From an uncultured bacterium (GTDB lineage: Bacteria > Bacillota > Clostridia > Lachnospirales > Lachnospiraceae), in contig CAJMNR010000005.1 of assembly GCA_905214875.1 (NCBI GenBank), forward strand, positions 57,620 to 121,619: DNA of 64,000 nucleotides, given 5' to 3'. Below the pieces are notes generated by a model. It saw nothing but the letters and a program-made list of their open reading frames with translations, was not told the DNA's origin and made no database searches. How positions within the stretch are numbered: position 1 is the first letter of the stretch; every line of letters starts with the position of its first letter. Made by a program: the position numbers and the translations under genes. Of this stretch, positions 18,645 through 27,082 are shown in pieces.

Positions 18645-18694
18645 ATATTACCTTCAACACCTGATGAAATCATATTCCATCTAAAGATGCCACT

Positions 18695-19840
18695 CTATTT
18701 AAAGAACCCTTTTTTCTTTTTCTTGTGCTCTTCTTCTGTTGAAGTTGCAGCAACTCCACCATTCATAGCATCATCGAAACGTTGTAAAAGTTCTTTTTGT
18801 TCGTCTGTTAATTTTGTTGGTACGCTTACAACCAATGTAACAATATGGTCACCACGTACGTTCTTATTACGTAACGATGGAACACCTTTTCCTCTTAAAC
18901 GAACTTTCGTATCTGTCTGTGTACCTGCTTTTACAGTGTAAATCACTTCACCGTCAATTGTCTTGATCTTAACATCTCCACCAAGTGCAGCTTTTGCAAA
19001 TGGAATAGAAACAGTAGAGTAAATTGTAGTATCCTGACGTACGAAGTTAGGATGTCTGCTTACGATTACTTCTACTAATAAATCGCCTTGAGGTCCTCCA
19101 TTTACACCTGGTTCACCTTTTCCAGAAATACGGATGCTTTGGCCGTCATCAATACCTGCTGGAATAGAAACAGCAATTTTCTTTCTTTTCGTGATATATC
19201 CAGTTCCATGACAATCGGAGCATTTATCTTTGATAACTTTTCCTGTTCCATTACAATCAGGACATGGTTGCACGCTTTGTGTCATACCAAAGAAAGATTG
19301 TTGTGTATATACTACCTGGCCTTTACCATTACATTTTGGACATGTATGTGGTGTTGTTCCTGGTTTTGCACCTGTACCATGACAAGTCTCACAAGATTCT
19401 TTTAGATTTAAGTCAAGCTCTTTGTCTACACCAAAGCAAGCTTCCTCAAATGTAATACGTACGCTTGTACGCACGTTAGCACCTTTCATAGGTCCATTAT
19501 TTGCTCTACGGCTTCTTCCGCCGCCAAATAAATCACCGAAGATATCTCCAAAGATATCTCCCATATCCATACCGTTAAAGTCAAATCCGCCTGCGCCGCC
19601 AGCACCGCCACCTTCAAATGCTGAATGTCCAAACTGATCGTATTGTCTACGTTTGTCTGCATCACTTAAGATAGCATATGCTTCACTTGCCTCTTTGAAT
19701 TTTGCTTCCGCTTCTTTATCGCCAGGATTGGCGTCTGGATGATATTTTTTGGCCAAGACTCTATATGCCTTTTTTATTTCTGCGTCCGTAGCTGTCTTGG
19801 AGACCCCAAGGACTTCATAATAATCACGTTTATCTGCCAT
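18695..19840 (-). CDS. dnaJ: Chaperone protein DnaJ
   Basis: A 381-residue type I Hsp40 that delivers unfolded proteins to DnaK and stimulates its ATPase. The J domain has the HPD motif in KKYHPDANPGD; then a Gly/Phe-rich linker; four zinc-finger CxxCxGxG repeats (CETCHGTG, CPKCNGKG, CPDCNGTG, CSDCHGTG); and the C-terminal substrate domain ending in a Lys-rich tail. ATG 19840 is preferred because AAAGGTGA lies 5 bases ahead; a GTG three codons upstream overlaps that site. Last gene of the hrcA heat-shock operon. Confidence 0.97.
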   Translation of the reverse strand: MADKRDYYEVLGVSKTATDAEIKKAYRVLAKKYHPDANPGDKEAEAKFKEASEAYAILSDADKRRQYDQFGHSAFEGGGAGGAGGFDFNGMDMGDIFGDIFGDLFGGGRSRRANNGPMKGANVRTSVRITFEEACFGVDKELDLNLKESCETCHGTGAKPGTTPHTCPKCNGKGQVVYTQQSFFGMTQSVQPCPDCNGTGKVIKDKCSDCHGTGYITKRKKIAVSIPAGIDDGQSIRISGKGEPGVNGGPQGDLLVEVIVSRHPNFVRQDTTIYSTVSIPFAKAALGGDVKIKTIDGEVIYTVKAGTQTDTKVRLRGKGVPSLRNKNVRGDHIVTLVVSVPTKLTDEQKELLQRFDDAMNGGVAATSTEEEHKKKKKGFFK

Positions 19841-19884
19841 ATCCTTCACCTTTCATTAACATTTCCTATATGCCTATGTCGATT

Positions 19885-19920
19885 AAAAGATAGGCCATCT
19901 AAATAGACAGCCTATCTTTT
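19885..19920 (-). terminator. Hairpin between dnaK and dnaJ
   Basis: AAAAGATAGGC and GCCTATCTTTT (19885-19895, 19910-19920) pair perfectly on the minus strand after the dnaK stop. A partial terminator or mRNA-processing stem here would reduce dnaJ relative to dnaK. Confidence 0.55.
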
Positions 19921-19982
19921 GTATCTCTTGTTATTCACAAGATTTATATTAACGAATACAACATTATTCGTCAAGATTTTTC

Positions 19983-21857
19983 TTATACTTCTCTGTAGTC
20001 ACCATCTACTACGTTGTCGTCTTGAGGACCTGCTTGAGCTCCTTGCGCTCCGTCAAATCCTGCACCCATATCTGGGCCAGCACCTTGTGCACCTTGTGCT
20101 TGTTCGTAAACTTTAGCGAATAATGCTTGAGCAGTGTTCATTAATTTTTCTTTTGCAGCTTTGATTTCTGCCACTTGACTTTCTGTCATGTTTTCTGCAT
20201 CAGATTTTTCAACTAATTCTTTTAATGCGTTAAGATCAGCTTCTACTGCAGCTTTATCTTCAGCGCTTACTTTATCGCCAACTTCGCCTAATGCTTTTTC
20301 AGTTTGGAATACCATAGCATCTGCATCGTTACGAGTATCAACTGCTTCTTTACGAGCTTTATCTTGAGCTTCGAATTCAGCTGCTTCTTTTACTGCTTTT
20401 TCGATATCTTCATCAGACATGTTAGATCCAGCAGTGATTGTAATGTGTTGTTCTTTACCAGTACCTAAATCTTTAGCAGATACATTTACGATACCATTTG
20501 CATCGATATCGAAAGTAACTTCGATTTGAGGAACACCTCTTCTTGCTGGTGGGATACCATCAAGTCTGAATTGTCCAAGGGATTTGTTATCACGGGCAAA
20601 TTGTCTTTCACCTTGTACTACGTGAATGTCTACTGCTGTTTGGTTATCAGCTGCTGTAGAGAATACTTGGCTCTTCTTAGTTGGGATTGTAGTGTTACGT
20701 TCGATTAATCTAGTAGCTACACCACCCATAGTTTCGATAGATAATGATAATGGAGTTACATCAAGTAATAAGATATCTCCAGCACCAGCATCACCAGCTA
20801 ATTTACCACCTTGGATGGAAGCACCTAATGCTACACATTCATCTGGGTTTAAGGATTTAGATGGTTCTTTACCAGTTAATTGTTTTACTTTATCTTGAAC
20901 AGCTGGGATTCTTGTAGAACCACCAACTAATAATACTTGACCAAGGTCAGCTGCAGTGATACCAGCATCTCTTAATGCATTTTGAACTGGAGTTGCAGTT
21001 CTTTCAACAAGATCAGAAGTTAATTCATCGAATTTTGCACGAGTAAGGTTCATGTCAAAGTGTTTTGGACCTTCAGCTGTAGCTGTGATGAATGGTAAGT
21101 TGATGTTTGTAGTTGTTGCAGAAGATAATTCTTTTTTCGCTTTTTCTGCAGCTTCTTTAAATCTTTGAAGAGCCATCTTATCGTTAGATAAGTCAACACC
21201 TTCGTTTGCTTTAAATGTATCTAACATATATTTAACGATTTTTTCATCGAAATCGTCACCACCAAGTCTGTTATCACCAGATGTAGCTAATACTTCGATA
21301 ACACCATCACCGATTTCGATAATGGAAACGTCGAATGTACCACCACCTAAATCGTATACCATGATTTTTTGTTCATGTTCGTTATCAAGACCATAAGCTA
21401 AAGCTGCTGCTGTTGGTTCGTTGATGATACGTTTTACATCAAGACCAGCGATTTTACCAGCGTCTTTTGTTGCTTGACGTTGAGCATCGTTAAAGTATGC
21501 AGGAACTGTGATTACAGCTTCTGTTACTTTTTCTCCAAGATATCCTTCTGCATCTGCTTTTAATTTTTGAAGAATCATTGCAGAGATTTCTTGTGGAGAG
21601 TGCTTTTTATCGTCGATAGTTACTTTATAATCAGTACCCATATGTCTCTTAATAGAGGAAATAGTTTTATCTGCATTAGTTACAGCCTGACGTTTCGCAG
21701 GTTCACCAACTAATCTTTCTCCTGTTTTTGTAAATGCTACTACGGATGGAGTTGTTCTTGCTCCTTCAGTATTAGCGATAACTACTGGTTTACCACCTTC
21801 CATAACGGCTACGCATGAGTTTGTTGTACCTAAATCAATACCAATGATTTTTCCCAT
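19983..21857 (-). CDS. dnaK: Chaperone protein DnaK (Hsp70)
   Basis: A 624-residue Hsp70. The ATPase domain shows GIDLGTTNSCVAV, IINEPTAAALAYG and DLGGGTFDVSI; the substrate domain has LLLDVTPLSLSIET and IPPARRGVPQIEV; a Gly/Gln/Ala-rich tail ends in DDNVVDGDYREV. Works with DnaJ and GrpE encoded on either side. Regulated by HrcA through CIRCE at 23642-23668. Confidence 0.98.
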   Translation of the reverse strand: MGKIIGIDLGTTNSCVAVMEGGKPVVIANTEGARTTPSVVAFTKTGERLVGEPAKRQAVTNADKTISSIKRHMGTDYKVTIDDKKHSPQEISAMILQKLKADAEGYLGEKVTEAVITVPAYFNDAQRQATKDAGKIAGLDVKRIINEPTAAALAYGLDNEHEQKIMVYDLGGGTFDVSIIEIGDGVIEVLATSGDNRLGGDDFDEKIVKYMLDTFKANEGVDLSNDKMALQRFKEAAEKAKKELSSATTTNINLPFITATAEGPKHFDMNLTRAKFDELTSDLVERTATPVQNALRDAGITAADLGQVLLVGGSTRIPAVQDKVKQLTGKEPSKSLNPDECVALGASIQGGKLAGDAGAGDILLLDVTPLSLSIETMGGVATRLIERNTTIPTKKSQVFSTAADNQTAVDIHVVQGERQFARDNKSLGQFRLDGIPPARRGVPQIEVTFDIDANGIVNVSAKDLGTGKEQHITITAGSNMSDEDIEKAVKEAAEFEAQDKARKEAVDTRNDADAMVFQTEKALGEVGDKVSAEDKAAVEADLNALKELVEKSDAENMTESQVAEIKAAKEKLMNTAQALFAKVYEQAQGAQGAGPDMGAGFDGAQGAQAGPQDDNVVDGDYREV

Positions 21858-21945
21858 AATATATTCCTCCTATAATCTATGAATATTTATATCTATATTA
21901 GTTTTTGTAATAAACTTATTTTTATAATACGATTTGGCTGGCAAT

Positions 21946-22560
21946 TTAATTTGCCACTTTTACCATACTGTGTCTTACAACAGTATCTCTGTAGATGTAT
22001 CCTTTTTGGAATTCTTCTACTACTAAGTTTTCACCTTGTTCTTCATCATCTACATGCATTACTGCATTGTGGAAGTTAGGATCAAACTCTTTTCCAACAG
22101 CTTCGATTTGTTTTACACCTGCTGTTTCTAATGTTTGAAGTAATTGTTTATAGATTGCTTCGATTCCTTTTGCGAAAGCACCTTCTCTTTCTTCTTCAGA
22201 AATCGTATTTAAACCTCTTTCAAAGTTATCAATGACTGGAAGCACTTTTTCGATGATATCTTTTGCGCCCATTTCAAACATCATTGATTTTTCTTTTTCA
22301 GTACGCTTTCTATAATTTTCAAACTCCGCTAAATTTCTCATTAAGCGATCGTTTAATTCTTCGATTTGTTCGTCTTTTTTATCTTTCTTTTTCTTAAAAA
22401 ATGACTTTTTGGCTTTTTCTTCGTCGCCTAACTCTTCTGTTTCTGTTTCTACTGCTTCTTCAGTGTCAGCAGCTTCTACAGTTTCTTCAGTGTCTACAGC
22501 TTCATCTGCCATAGTTTCAGTCGTCATATTTTCTTCTTCCATACGTTCATTATCAGCCAC
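21946..22560 (-). CDS. grpE: Nucleotide exchange factor GrpE
   Basis: A 204-residue DnaK exchange factor. A long acidic, low-complexity N-terminus of Glu/Thr/Ala (about 50 residues) and a Lys cluster precede the coiled coil (QIEELNDRLMRNLAEFENYR) and the C-terminal beta-domain with PNFHNAVMHVDDE. GTG start at 22560 behind AAAGGTGG. It starts 18 bases after hrcA ends. Confidence 0.96.
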   Translation of the reverse strand: MADNERMEEENMTTETMADEAVDTEETVEAADTEEAVETETEELGDEEKAKKSFFKKKKDKKDEQIEELNDRLMRNLAEFENYRKRTEKEKSMMFEMGAKDIIEKVLPVIDNFERGLNTISEEEREGAFAKGIEAIYKQLLQTLETAGVKQIEAVGKEFDPNFHNAVMHVDDEEQGENLVVEEFQKGYIYRDTVVRHSMVKVAN

Positions 22561-22578
22561 GACTCTACCACCTTTCTT

Positions 22579-23607
22579 CTATTTCTTTTTAAATATATTA
22601 TCAAGCTGAACCATTAAGGTTTGTAGCGTGCTAACTACTTTCTCGTAGTCCATTCGTTTTGGTCCTACAATACCAATTTTACCGTAGACACCTTCACCAA
22701 TTTCATAGGTTGCTGTAACGAGCGAACAATCCTTCATCGATCCAACTTTCGTTTCATTACCGATGTATACCTGAATGCCTCGTTCCTCTTCCTCATCCAT
22801 GTGAGAAGTAATCAACTCAGAAAGCTGTTTTTTCTCTTCAAATGTATAAAGCAATTCACTAGCACTTTCTCTATCACTTAATTCCGGATACTTCAAAATG
22901 TTTGTTGCACCAGAAGTATAGATTTCAACATCATCTTCTTCTTTTAGCGCTTCCGCTATGGAATCTAAGATGTTACCGACTAATTCGCCGTAATTTCCTG
23001 CCTGCTCTTTCATTTGCTGGATAATTGCCATATTGATTTCTGTAAGATCTAACCCTTGTAGAAATGTATTAAGAACTATGTTTAATTTCAAAATCATCTC
23101 ATTATCAATAGCTTCTGCCACATTGATGATTTTATTCTTAATAATATTCCCTTCAATAACAATTACGGTTAGAATCTGTCCAACATCTACTTCTGTAATC
23201 TGAATGAACTTTACTTTCTTGTGCTTATACTGTGGCTTCGACACTACCGATGTATAATTGGTATCTGCTGCAAGCATCTTTGCTACTCGCTTTAACAACA
23301 CATCGATTTGATCTGTCTTTTCCATCAGCTCCGTCTTCATGTCATCGATTTCCTGGAATTTTGCTTCCATCATTTGATCTACATATAATCGATAACCTTT
23401 GTCTGAAGGAATTCTCCCTGCTGAAGTATGTGGCTGAAGAATATAGCCCATATCTTCTAGATCAGACATCTCATTACGGATCGTTGCACTGCTTAGATTC
23501 AGGTCAGTATATTTCGAAATAGTTCTCGAACCAACTGGCTCTCCTGTCTCGAGATAAGTCTTAATTATTGCTTGTAAGATTTTCAGTTTTCTTTCATCTA
23601 ATTGCAC
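22579..23607 (-). CDS. hrcA: Heat-inducible transcription repressor HrcA
   Basis: A 342-residue repressor that binds CIRCE and controls the dnaK operon. The N-terminal winged helix includes VGSRTISKYTDLNLSSATIR, followed by the conserved MSDLEDMGYILQPHTSAGR. GTG start at 23607 with AAGGAAGTGA ahead. First gene of the hrcA-grpE-dnaK-dnaJ operon and autoregulated through the CIRCE element in front of it. Confidence 0.96.
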   Translation of the reverse strand: MQLDERKLKILQAIIKTYLETGEPVGSRTISKYTDLNLSSATIRNEMSDLEDMGYILQPHTSAGRIPSDKGYRLYVDQMMEAKFQEIDDMKTELMEKTDQIDVLLKRVAKMLAADTNYTSVVSKPQYKHKKVKFIQITEVDVGQILTVIVIEGNIIKNKIINVAEAIDNEMILKLNIVLNTFLQGLDLTEINMAIIQQMKEQAGNYGELVGNILDSIAEALKEEDDVEIYTSGATNILKYPELSDRESASELLYTFEEKKQLSELITSHMDEEEERGIQVYIGNETKVGSMKDCSLVTATYEIGEGVYGKIGIVGPKRMDYEKVVSTLQTLMVQLDNIFKKK

Positions 23608-23641
23608 CGAATCACTTCCTTTTATGAGATGCTTTTAGTTG

Positions 23642-23668
23642 TTAGCACTCACTTCTTTGGAGTGCTAA
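23642..23668. promoter_or_regulatory. CIRCE operator (HrcA binding site)
   Basis: A perfect copy of TTAGCACTC-N9-GAGTGCTAA (23642-23650 and 23660-23668) sits between the hrcA promoter and its start codon. Confidence 0.97.
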
Positions 23669-23681
23669 TATCTTTAGTAAT

Positions 23682-23710
23682 AAGATACACCTCATATTTT
23701 TGTTTGTCAA
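23682..23710 (-). promoter_or_regulatory. Promoter of the hrcA-grpE-dnaK-dnaJ operon
   Basis: On the minus strand TTGACA (23705-23710) and TATCTT (23682-23687) are 17 bases apart, directly upstream of CIRCE so that bound HrcA would cover the transcription start. Confidence 0.85.
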
Positions 23711-23772
23711 GATATTTTCGAAAGATTTTTTAATTCCTTACTACCTTCTTATTATATATAGTTTCGACATTC

Positions 23773-24927
23773 TTATAACAAAAAATCGCTCATTACATAA
23801 TTACTTACATCCAAGCCATCTTCCGTAAGGCTTACACGGTCTCCCGCTTCCTGCAGTAAGCCTTCTTCTTTATGCTTAATCAACACTTCTCCATACACGG
23901 ATTCCATAGTCGTCCCAAAACGTTGCTCAAACTCAGATTTGCTGACACCGCGAACAAGACGGAGTCCAAGGAACATAAATTCTTCCATTTGCTCATTTTT
24001 CGTAAGCTTCTCCATGTCTCTTCTTACTTCCTTTTGTCCTTTGACTGCTTCGATATATTCATTTGTATGTTCTACATTGTGATATCTTGTTGCATCTATA
24101 TAAGAAGAAGCACCTACACCAAATCCAAGATATTGTGTTCCTGTCCAGTATAAACTGTTATGGATGCACTCTTTTCCATCTAGTGCATAGTTTGAGATCT
24201 CGTAGCGATGATATCCATGTTCCTTTAACTTTTTCTTTGTCAAATGATACATTTCGCGGTCCTCTTCTTCGGATGGCAATGCATCTTCTATTGGCTTACC
24301 CTCTCCATATAGATTATAAAACGGAGTTCCTTCCTCTATAATCAGACTATAGGCAGATATATGTGTTGGACGTAATTCTAAGATTCTGTCAAGTGTCTGT
24401 TCATATGCTGCTTTTGTCTGTTTTGGAAGTGCCGACATCAGATCTATATTTATATTATGAAAGCCAGCTTCTTTTGTCGCTTTATAGTTTTCTAAAAACT
24501 CTTCGTACGTATGAATTCTACCAAGAAGCTTTAATTCTTCATTATGAGTAGACTGTAATCCCATGCTGATTCGATTGATTCCTGCTTTTTTGTAAACCGA
24601 TAGTTTTTTCTTAGATAACGTTCCCGGATTGGATTCAATTGTAATCTCAATGCTAGCTCGGTCTTTCACATCAAACTTCTCACATAGCGCATCTAATATA
24701 GAAACTAAATCGTTAGGATCAATGCTGCTTGGAGTTCCACCACCAAAGAAAATCGAAACTACTTCATAGTCTTTTTTATCATATATGGATTGATTTATTT
24801 CTAACTTTACAGCCTCCACATATCGCTTCTTTTGCTCATTGGTACTTGGCCCCGATAAAAAGTCGCAATACAGGCACTTTCTTTCACAAAATGGGATATG
24901 CACATAAAGTCCTAATTGTTGTTTCAT
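23773..24927 (-). CDS. hemW: Radical SAM protein HemW (coproporphyrinogen III oxidase-like, heme chaperone)
   Basis: A 384-residue radical SAM protein. The cluster motif is CERKCLYC (CxxxCxxC plus F) near residues 14-21, followed by IFFGGGTPS. It lacks extra N-terminal residues of genuine HemN and matches HemW, now viewed as a heme-binding/inserting protein; whether this organism makes heme is unknown. Position between lepA and hrcA is conserved in Firmicutes, although here the four membrane-protein genes and others separate it from lepA. Confidence 0.93.
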   Translation of the reverse strand: MKQQLGLYVHIPFCERKCLYCDFLSGPSTNEQKKRYVEAVKLEINQSIYDKKDYEVVSIFFGGGTPSSIDPNDLVSILDALCEKFDVKDRASIEITIESNPGTLSKKKLSVYKKAGINRISMGLQSTHNEELKLLGRIHTYEEFLENYKATKEAGFHNINIDLMSALPKQTKAAYEQTLDRILELRPTHISAYSLIIEEGTPFYNLYGEGKPIEDALPSEEEDREMYHLTKKKLKEHGYHRYEISNYALDGKECIHNSLYWTGTQYLGFGVGASSYIDATRYHNVEHTNEYIEAVKGQKEVRRDMEKLTKNEQMEEFMFLGLRLVRGVSKSEFEQRFGTTMESVYGEVLIKHKEEGLLQEAGDRVSLTEDGLDVSNYVMSDFLL

Positions 24928-25136
24928 TTTATATTTCTCCTCACTTAGTTGTGATTTTTATTCGCATAAGTTTCATTATCCACATGTTTCCTCTTTAATC
25001 AAGCATACTTTGACCATTTTCTTCTTTATTCCTGTAAATATTTGTGTTATACTTCTGCTTAAATGTATGAAATTAGTGTGCATTTCGAATACTCACTATT
25101 AACAAGACTAAAATATTACAGAAAGTGTTTAGAACG

Positions 25137-25892
25137 ATGGATTACAATACATTATTACTTACAACAACTGAAATCGGCTTTCAGCTCCTTAAAAATGGTG
25201 CTGAAACTTATCGTGTAGAAGACTCTATCACCCATGTATTAAATGCGTATAGCAGTAAGCTCTCCGATATTAATATATTTGCCATTCCAAGCTGTCTAAT
25301 TGTATCCTTTACGACCCAGGAAGGCATCACATATACAAAACAAAAACGAGTACTTAATCGTTTACAAAACATAGACCGTATCATTCAGATCAATTCGTTA
25401 TGCCGTTTTATCAGCAAGAACGTTCCCGAACTTAGTTACATCGATAACGAACTTCGCAGAATCGAAAATCTTGGACGTTATTCTCATAAGATGGAGCTGC
25501 TTGCAAATAGTGTGTGCGCCTGCGTATTCACTTTATTTTATGGCGGCAACTTAAACGATGCGATTAGCGGTTTTATCATTGGTGGTCTTTTAAAATTCAG
25601 TACTTCCCTATTGAAGAAATTCCAGATGAATTCCTTTACCACAACCATGTTTAATAGTTTCATCATTGCTTCACTTGCAATTCTTTCTTATAAGATAGGA
25701 TTCGCAGCAAGATATGATTCTATTATCATCGGATGCTACATGTTACTGGTTCCGGGTGTTGCACTTACCAATTCCGCCAGAGACTTTATCGCCGGCGATG
25801 TATTAAGTGGTACAATCAGACTTTCAGAAGCACTCTTAGTTGCAACGAGCATTGCACTTGGCTCTGGTCTTGCACTTAGCATTTTACGATAG
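25137..25892 (+). CDS. Threonine/serine exporter family protein, N-terminal (DUF1212) subunit
   Basis: About 251 residues: a cytoplasmic N-terminal half (TEIGFQLLKNGAETYRVEDS is the family start) then about five membrane segments with LANSVCACVFTLFYGG and YMLLVPGVALTNSARDFIAGD. It corresponds to the N-terminal half of the ThrE amino-acid exporter; the companion C-terminal half is the next gene. The start is uncertain: ATG 25137 gives the family-like MDYNT beginning, while GTG 25125 is four codons longer; neither has a strong ribosome binding site. Opposite in direction to hemW. Confidence 0.88.
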   Translation: MDYNTLLLTTTEIGFQLLKNGAETYRVEDSITHVLNAYSSKLSDINIFAIPSCLIVSFTTQEGITYTKQKRVLNRLQNIDRIIQINSLCRFISKNVPELSYIDNELRRIENLGRYSHKMELLANSVCACVFTLFYGGNLNDAISGFIIGGLLKFSTSLLKKFQMNSFTTTMFNSFIIASLAILSYKIGFAARYDSIIIGCYMLLVPGVALTNSARDFIAGDVLSGTIRLSEALLVATSIALGSGLALSILR

Positions 25893-25902
25893 GGAGGATT
25901 TT

Positions 25903-26358
25903 ATGACTATATTTATGAATTGCCTGATTACATTTACGGCTTGCTTAGCAATTTCCATCCATTTCAATGTAAGAGGTAAATTAATCTTATTTGCTGCACT
26001 TGGCGGTGGAGTTACCTTTTTTACGTATTTGATTTCTAGCCCATTAGAAAATGTAATCTTACAGAACTTTTTAGCAAGCATTGTTGCTTCTATATATAGT
26101 GAATCACTGGCGAGACTTATAAAAGTTCCTGCCACAACCTTTTTGATCATCAGCATCATTCCACTCGTTCCCGGAAGCAACCTGTATCGAACAATGGAAT
26201 TATGCATCAGCAGCAAACTAAGCAAATTTGCTTCTTCCGCATTAGAGACATTAGGAATTGCCGGAGCCATCGCTTTAGGAATCCTTCTCGTTTCTTCACT
26301 CTTCCGCTTTATCTATTTCATCATTCATATAAAACCAAACAAAAAAAAGAGAGCCTAA
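25903..26358 (+). CDS. Threonine/serine exporter family protein, C-terminal (DUF3815) subunit
   Basis: A 151-residue, four-to-five-segment membrane protein corresponding to the C-terminal half of ThrE. Family features are PATTFLIISIIPLVPGSNLYRTM and the terminal FIIHIKPNKKK tail. ATG 25903 lies behind AGGGAGGATTT, 10 bases after the previous gene ends, so the two halves are co-translated and probably form a heteromeric exporter. A longer in-frame reading would overlap the first gene and lacks a site. Confidence 0.88.
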   Translation: MTIFMNCLITFTACLAISIHFNVRGKLILFAALGGGVTFFTYLISSPLENVILQNFLASIVASIYSESLARLIKVPATTFLIISIIPLVPGSNLYRTMELCISSKLSKFASSALETLGIAGAIALGILLVSSLFRFIYFIIHIKPNKKKRA

Positions 26359-26370
26359 TAAGGCTCTCTT
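26348..26370. terminator. Bidirectional terminator between convergent operons
   Basis: AAGAGAGCCT / AGGCTCTCTT with a 3-nt loop. The ThrE C-subunit stop codon lies in the loop. T-rich on the plus strand (TTTCTCTTT) and nine T on the minus strand, ending the micro-protein operon coming from the other side. Confidence 0.88.
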
Positions 26371-26407
26371 TCTCTTTGTCCACAAATTCGGCAAATCTTG
26401 ATTTGAA

Positions 26408-26545
26408 TCATTGTTTTCGCTTCAATCGATATACGATTACGATTGCCACAATAATTAATATGACAATTGTTGTAATCACAATTCCTTCCACTTCATTTCC
26501 ATCGATTGGTTCACTAACTGCTACATCCAAAAAACTTGGTATCAT
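26408..26545 (-). CDS. Micro-protein, 45 residues, single membrane span
   Basis: Not recognised. An ATG behind AAGGAGTGAATGTACAT opens a 45-codon frame: a short acidic N-terminal part (EPIDGNEVEG), one very hydrophobic segment (residues about 21-39, almost all Ile/Val/Thr) and a basic end YRLKRKQ. By the positive-inside rule the C-terminus is cytoplasmic. It starts 8 bases after the 50-residue micro-protein, and both follow the MFS and 113-residue membrane genes, so it likely belongs to that operon. A coupled stop, start and terminator make it a real gene despite its size. Confidence 0.65.
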   Translation of the reverse strand: MIPSFLDVAVSEPIDGNEVEGIVITTIVILIIVAIVIVYRLKRKQ

Positions 26546-26553
26546 ATGTACAT

Positions 26554-26706
26554 TCACTCCTTCTTCTTATTCATATACACTCCTGCTACTTTTAGTATCA
26601 GTGATAACACAACAAAGAGTGCAAGTAATATCAGCACTGTTGTGCCTGGGTCCGTTCCTTTTGCCGTGGTAGGTGCTGCTTCCAATATTGATAATAATTG
26701 ATACAT
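26554..26706 (-). CDS. Micro-protein, 50 residues, single membrane span
   Basis: Not recognised. The frame opens at ATG 26706 after AAAGGGGATTTTTT. The first 22 residues (MYQLLSILEA, then Pro/Thr/Gly-rich APTTAKGTDPGTT) are followed by one hydrophobic span (VLILLALFVVLSLILKV) and a Lys-rich end MNKKKE. The layout is the same as in the next micro-protein: short outside N-terminus, one span, basic inside C-terminus. It lies 31 bases after the 113-residue membrane gene on the same strand. It could be a subunit or regulator of the transporter encoded upstream. Confidence 0.65.
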   Translation of the reverse strand: MYQLLSILEAAPTTAKGTDPGTTVLILLALFVVLSLILKVAGVYMNKKKE

Positions 26707-26737
26707 AAAAAATCCCCTTTCTATATAATCATTATAT

Positions 26738-27079
26738 TCATTGAATTGCTACTCCTAGTAAATACGAAGAAGCATTCATAATGAAAGACAATTTTAACGC
26801 CTTACCTATATTGATCTGATTCATCAGCATAAGCAGGTATCCTTCTACCATAAAAACAATTCCCTCCATCAAGGAAACGACTACCATATAAGGACATTGC
26901 AACCTTCCTATAAACAAAATAAGAAATAAATTAAGAAGCGGATTCGTTATTACATTCACAACAATAATGCTTTGAATATAAGTACGATCCCTAACCACAA
27001 GCATCCCTACCAGCAACTCAACGATTAGCGTTACTGTAAGTGGCCATATTAAATATTCAATCAAATGCACAACTGCCAT
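26738..27079 (-). CDS. Small membrane protein (about four spans), unknown function
   Basis: A 113-residue very hydrophobic protein with about four membrane segments, e.g. YLIWPLTVTLIVELLVGMLV and NVITNPLLNLFLILFIG, with a conserved-looking acidic residue in several spans. I do not recognise a family. It starts 3 bases after the MFS gene ends, with a GGAG in the end of that gene, indicating translational coupling. The two micro-proteins follow. Confidence 0.75.
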   Translation of the reverse strand: MAVVHLIEYLIWPLTVTLIVELLVGMLVVRDRTYIQSIIVVNVITNPLLNLFLILFIGRLQCPYMVVVSLMEGIVFMVEGYLLMLMNQINIGKALKLSFIMNASSYLLGVAIQ

Positions 27080-27082
27080 TTT

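Noticed and set aside
26202..26672. 156-residue plus-strand frame after the ThrE C-subunit
   Set aside because: It runs through the 3' end of that gene, a terminator and both micro-proteins; no site or family.
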